From positions 1-6,689 of the forward strand of contig JBFWYO010000140.1 in assembly GCA_050186335.1 (NCBI GenBank): a DNA stretch of 6,689 nt, given 5' to 3'. The notes under the pieces were generated by a model that made no database searches, was not told the DNA's origin, and saw only the letters and a list, made by a program, of their open reading frames with translations. Both the position numbers and the translations under genes were made by a program. Of the stretch, positions 5,762 to 6,689 are shown one piece after another. Source of the DNA: JBFWYO01 sp050186335. GTDB taxonomy: Bacteria > Pseudomonadota > Alphaproteobacteria > Bin65. The number at the start of each line of letters is the position of its first letter. Positions within the stretch are counted from its first letter, which is position 1.

Positions 5762-6689
5762 GGCGCGCCTGTTCCGTCTCGAAGCGCGGCTCAATCCGTC
5801 GCGCGCCATGGTCTATCTGTCGCCGGCGATCGCGGCGGTCTTGACGCTGGTCGCCGGCGTGATTCTGTTCGCCGCGATCGGCCAGAATCCGACGGCGGCG
5901 CTGGTCAGTTTCTTCATCCACCCGGTCGACGAGCTCTACGAGGTCGGCGAACTCGGCGTCAAAGCGGCACCTTTGTGTCTTTGCGCGCTTGGCCTGGCGG
6001 TCGGCTTCCGCGGCAATGTGTGGAACATCGGCGCGGACGGCCAATTGACGCTCGGCGCGATTTGCGGCGGCGGCCTGGCGTTGGCGTTGTTCGGCGTCGA
6101 ACACTGGCTGATCCTGCCGGCGATGCTGGTGGCCGGCACCGTCGGCGGCGCTTTGTGGGGCGCCGTGCCGGCGCTGCTGCGGACTCGATTTAACGCCAAC
6201 GAGATCCTGACCAGCCTGATGCTGACTTATGTCGCGATCCACATCCTCGGCTATCTGGTCCATGGGCCCTGGCGCAACCCGGAAGGCTTCAACTTCCCGC
6301 AATCGCGCGAATTCGCCGGCAGCGCGCTGTTGCCGGTCCTGATCGACGGCACGCGCGTGCATCTGGGCGTCGTGCTGGCGCTCGTGGCCGTGCCGCTGCT
6401 CTGGTACCTGATGCAGCGCTCGTTTCTCGGCTTCCAAATCAAGGTCGCCGGCATGGCGCCGCGCGCGGCCGACTATGCCGGCTACAGCCACAAGCGGGTG
6501 ATCTGGGTCAGCCTGTTGCTGAGCGGCGGGCTGGCGGGCCTTGCCGGCATTTGCGAAGTGGCCGGGCCGATCGGCCAGTTGCAAGGCAGCCTGACGCCCG
6601 GGTACGGCTTCGCGGCGATCATCGTGGCGTTCGTCGGACGACTGCATCCGGTCGGAATCCTGTTCGCCAGCCTGCTTATGGCGCTGCTC
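5751..6689 (+). CDS. Nucleoside/BMP-type ABC importer permease, BPD_transp_2 family (3' end outside window)
   Basis: This inner-membrane permease is of the YufP/NupP type, paired with the preceding ATPase. The 313 visible residues lack a stop; family members are about 350-370 aa, so about 40-50 residues are missing. A short basic N-terminus precedes a first membrane helix at about 21-43. The family motif FRGNVWNIGADGQLTLGA lies at about 86-103. FNANEILTSLMLTYVAIHIL at about 147-166 is the conserved block usually reading NEVxxTLMLNYIA. GMAPRAADYAGYSHKRV at about 244-260 is the cytoplasmic coupling region that contacts the ATPase. LTPGYGFAAIIVAFVGRLHP at 281-300 is the conserved C-terminal block. 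The ATG at 5751 lies within the last codons of the ATPase gene. A GGCGGG stretch upstream is a weak ribosome-binding site, so coupling probably drives translation. A second permease and a BMP-family lipoprotein should follow downstream. Confidence 0.93.
   Translation, partial: MLHKARLFRLEARLNPSRAMVYLSPAIAAVLTLVAGVILFAAIGQNPTAALVSFFIHPVDELYEVGELGVKAAPLCLCALGLAVGFRGNVWNIGADGQLTLGAICGGGLALALFGVEHWLILPAMLVAGTVGGALWGAVPALLRTRFNANEILTSLMLTYVAIHILGYLVHGPWRNPEGFNFPQSREFAGSALLPVLIDGTRVHLGVVLALVAVPLLWYLMQRSFLGFQIKVAGMAPRAADYAGYSHKRVIWVSLLLSGGLAGLAGICEVAGPIGQLQGSLTPGYGFAAIIVAFVGRLHPVGILFASLLMALL

Noticed and set aside
5649..6647. Minus-strand open frame of 332 codons antisense to the permease
   Set aside because: The opposite strand encodes a recognisable BPD_transp_2 permease, and the antisense product is low-complexity (Gln/Arg/Ala-rich) with no hydrophobic pattern.

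Overview
The window is a high-GC, gene-dense chromosomal segment. Its gene families (a DUF1007/NicO pair, ZnuA, a periplasmic cyclophilin, and a BMP-type nucleoside ABC importer) and its codon use suggest an alphaproteobacterium, probably Hyphomicrobiales (Rhizobiales). That placement is inferred, because no rRNA or other marker gene is present. I recognise no tRNA, rRNA, insertion sequence, CRISPR array or phage gene.

Layout: positions 1-4043 are read from the minus strand and 4202-6689 from the plus strand, so 4044-4201 is a divergent intergenic region. In minus-strand transcription order the left block is a secreted 176-aa protein of unknown function (4043-3513), znuA encoding a periplasmic zinc-binding protein (3377-2391), a secreted DUF1007 protein (2275-1649), a NicO/RcnA-type metal permease with a long histidine-rich loop (1581-505), and a secreted cyclophilin-type peptidyl-prolyl isomerase that runs off the left edge (401-1). 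The right block is a nucleoside-type ABC importer: a double-domain ATPase (4202-5761) whose end overlaps the start of a BPD_transp_2 permease (5751 to the right edge). The second permease and the BMP-family binding protein expected for this system would lie beyond the window.

The most interesting part is the metal cluster znuA-DUF1007-NicO. An AT-rich, dyad-symmetric element at 3425-3451, just upstream of znuA, resembles a Zur (zinc-uptake repressor) operator. No znuB or znuC is beside znuA; the membrane protein here is a NicO-family permease instead. All three products carry putative metal-binding features: zinc ligands plus a His-rich loop in ZnuA, a mature His-Pro-His N-terminus and an EF-hand-like loop in DUF1007, and 16 His within 31 residues in the permease. 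The sequence therefore suggests a zinc-responsive transport unit, although by homology alone the permease would be called a nickel/cobalt transporter.
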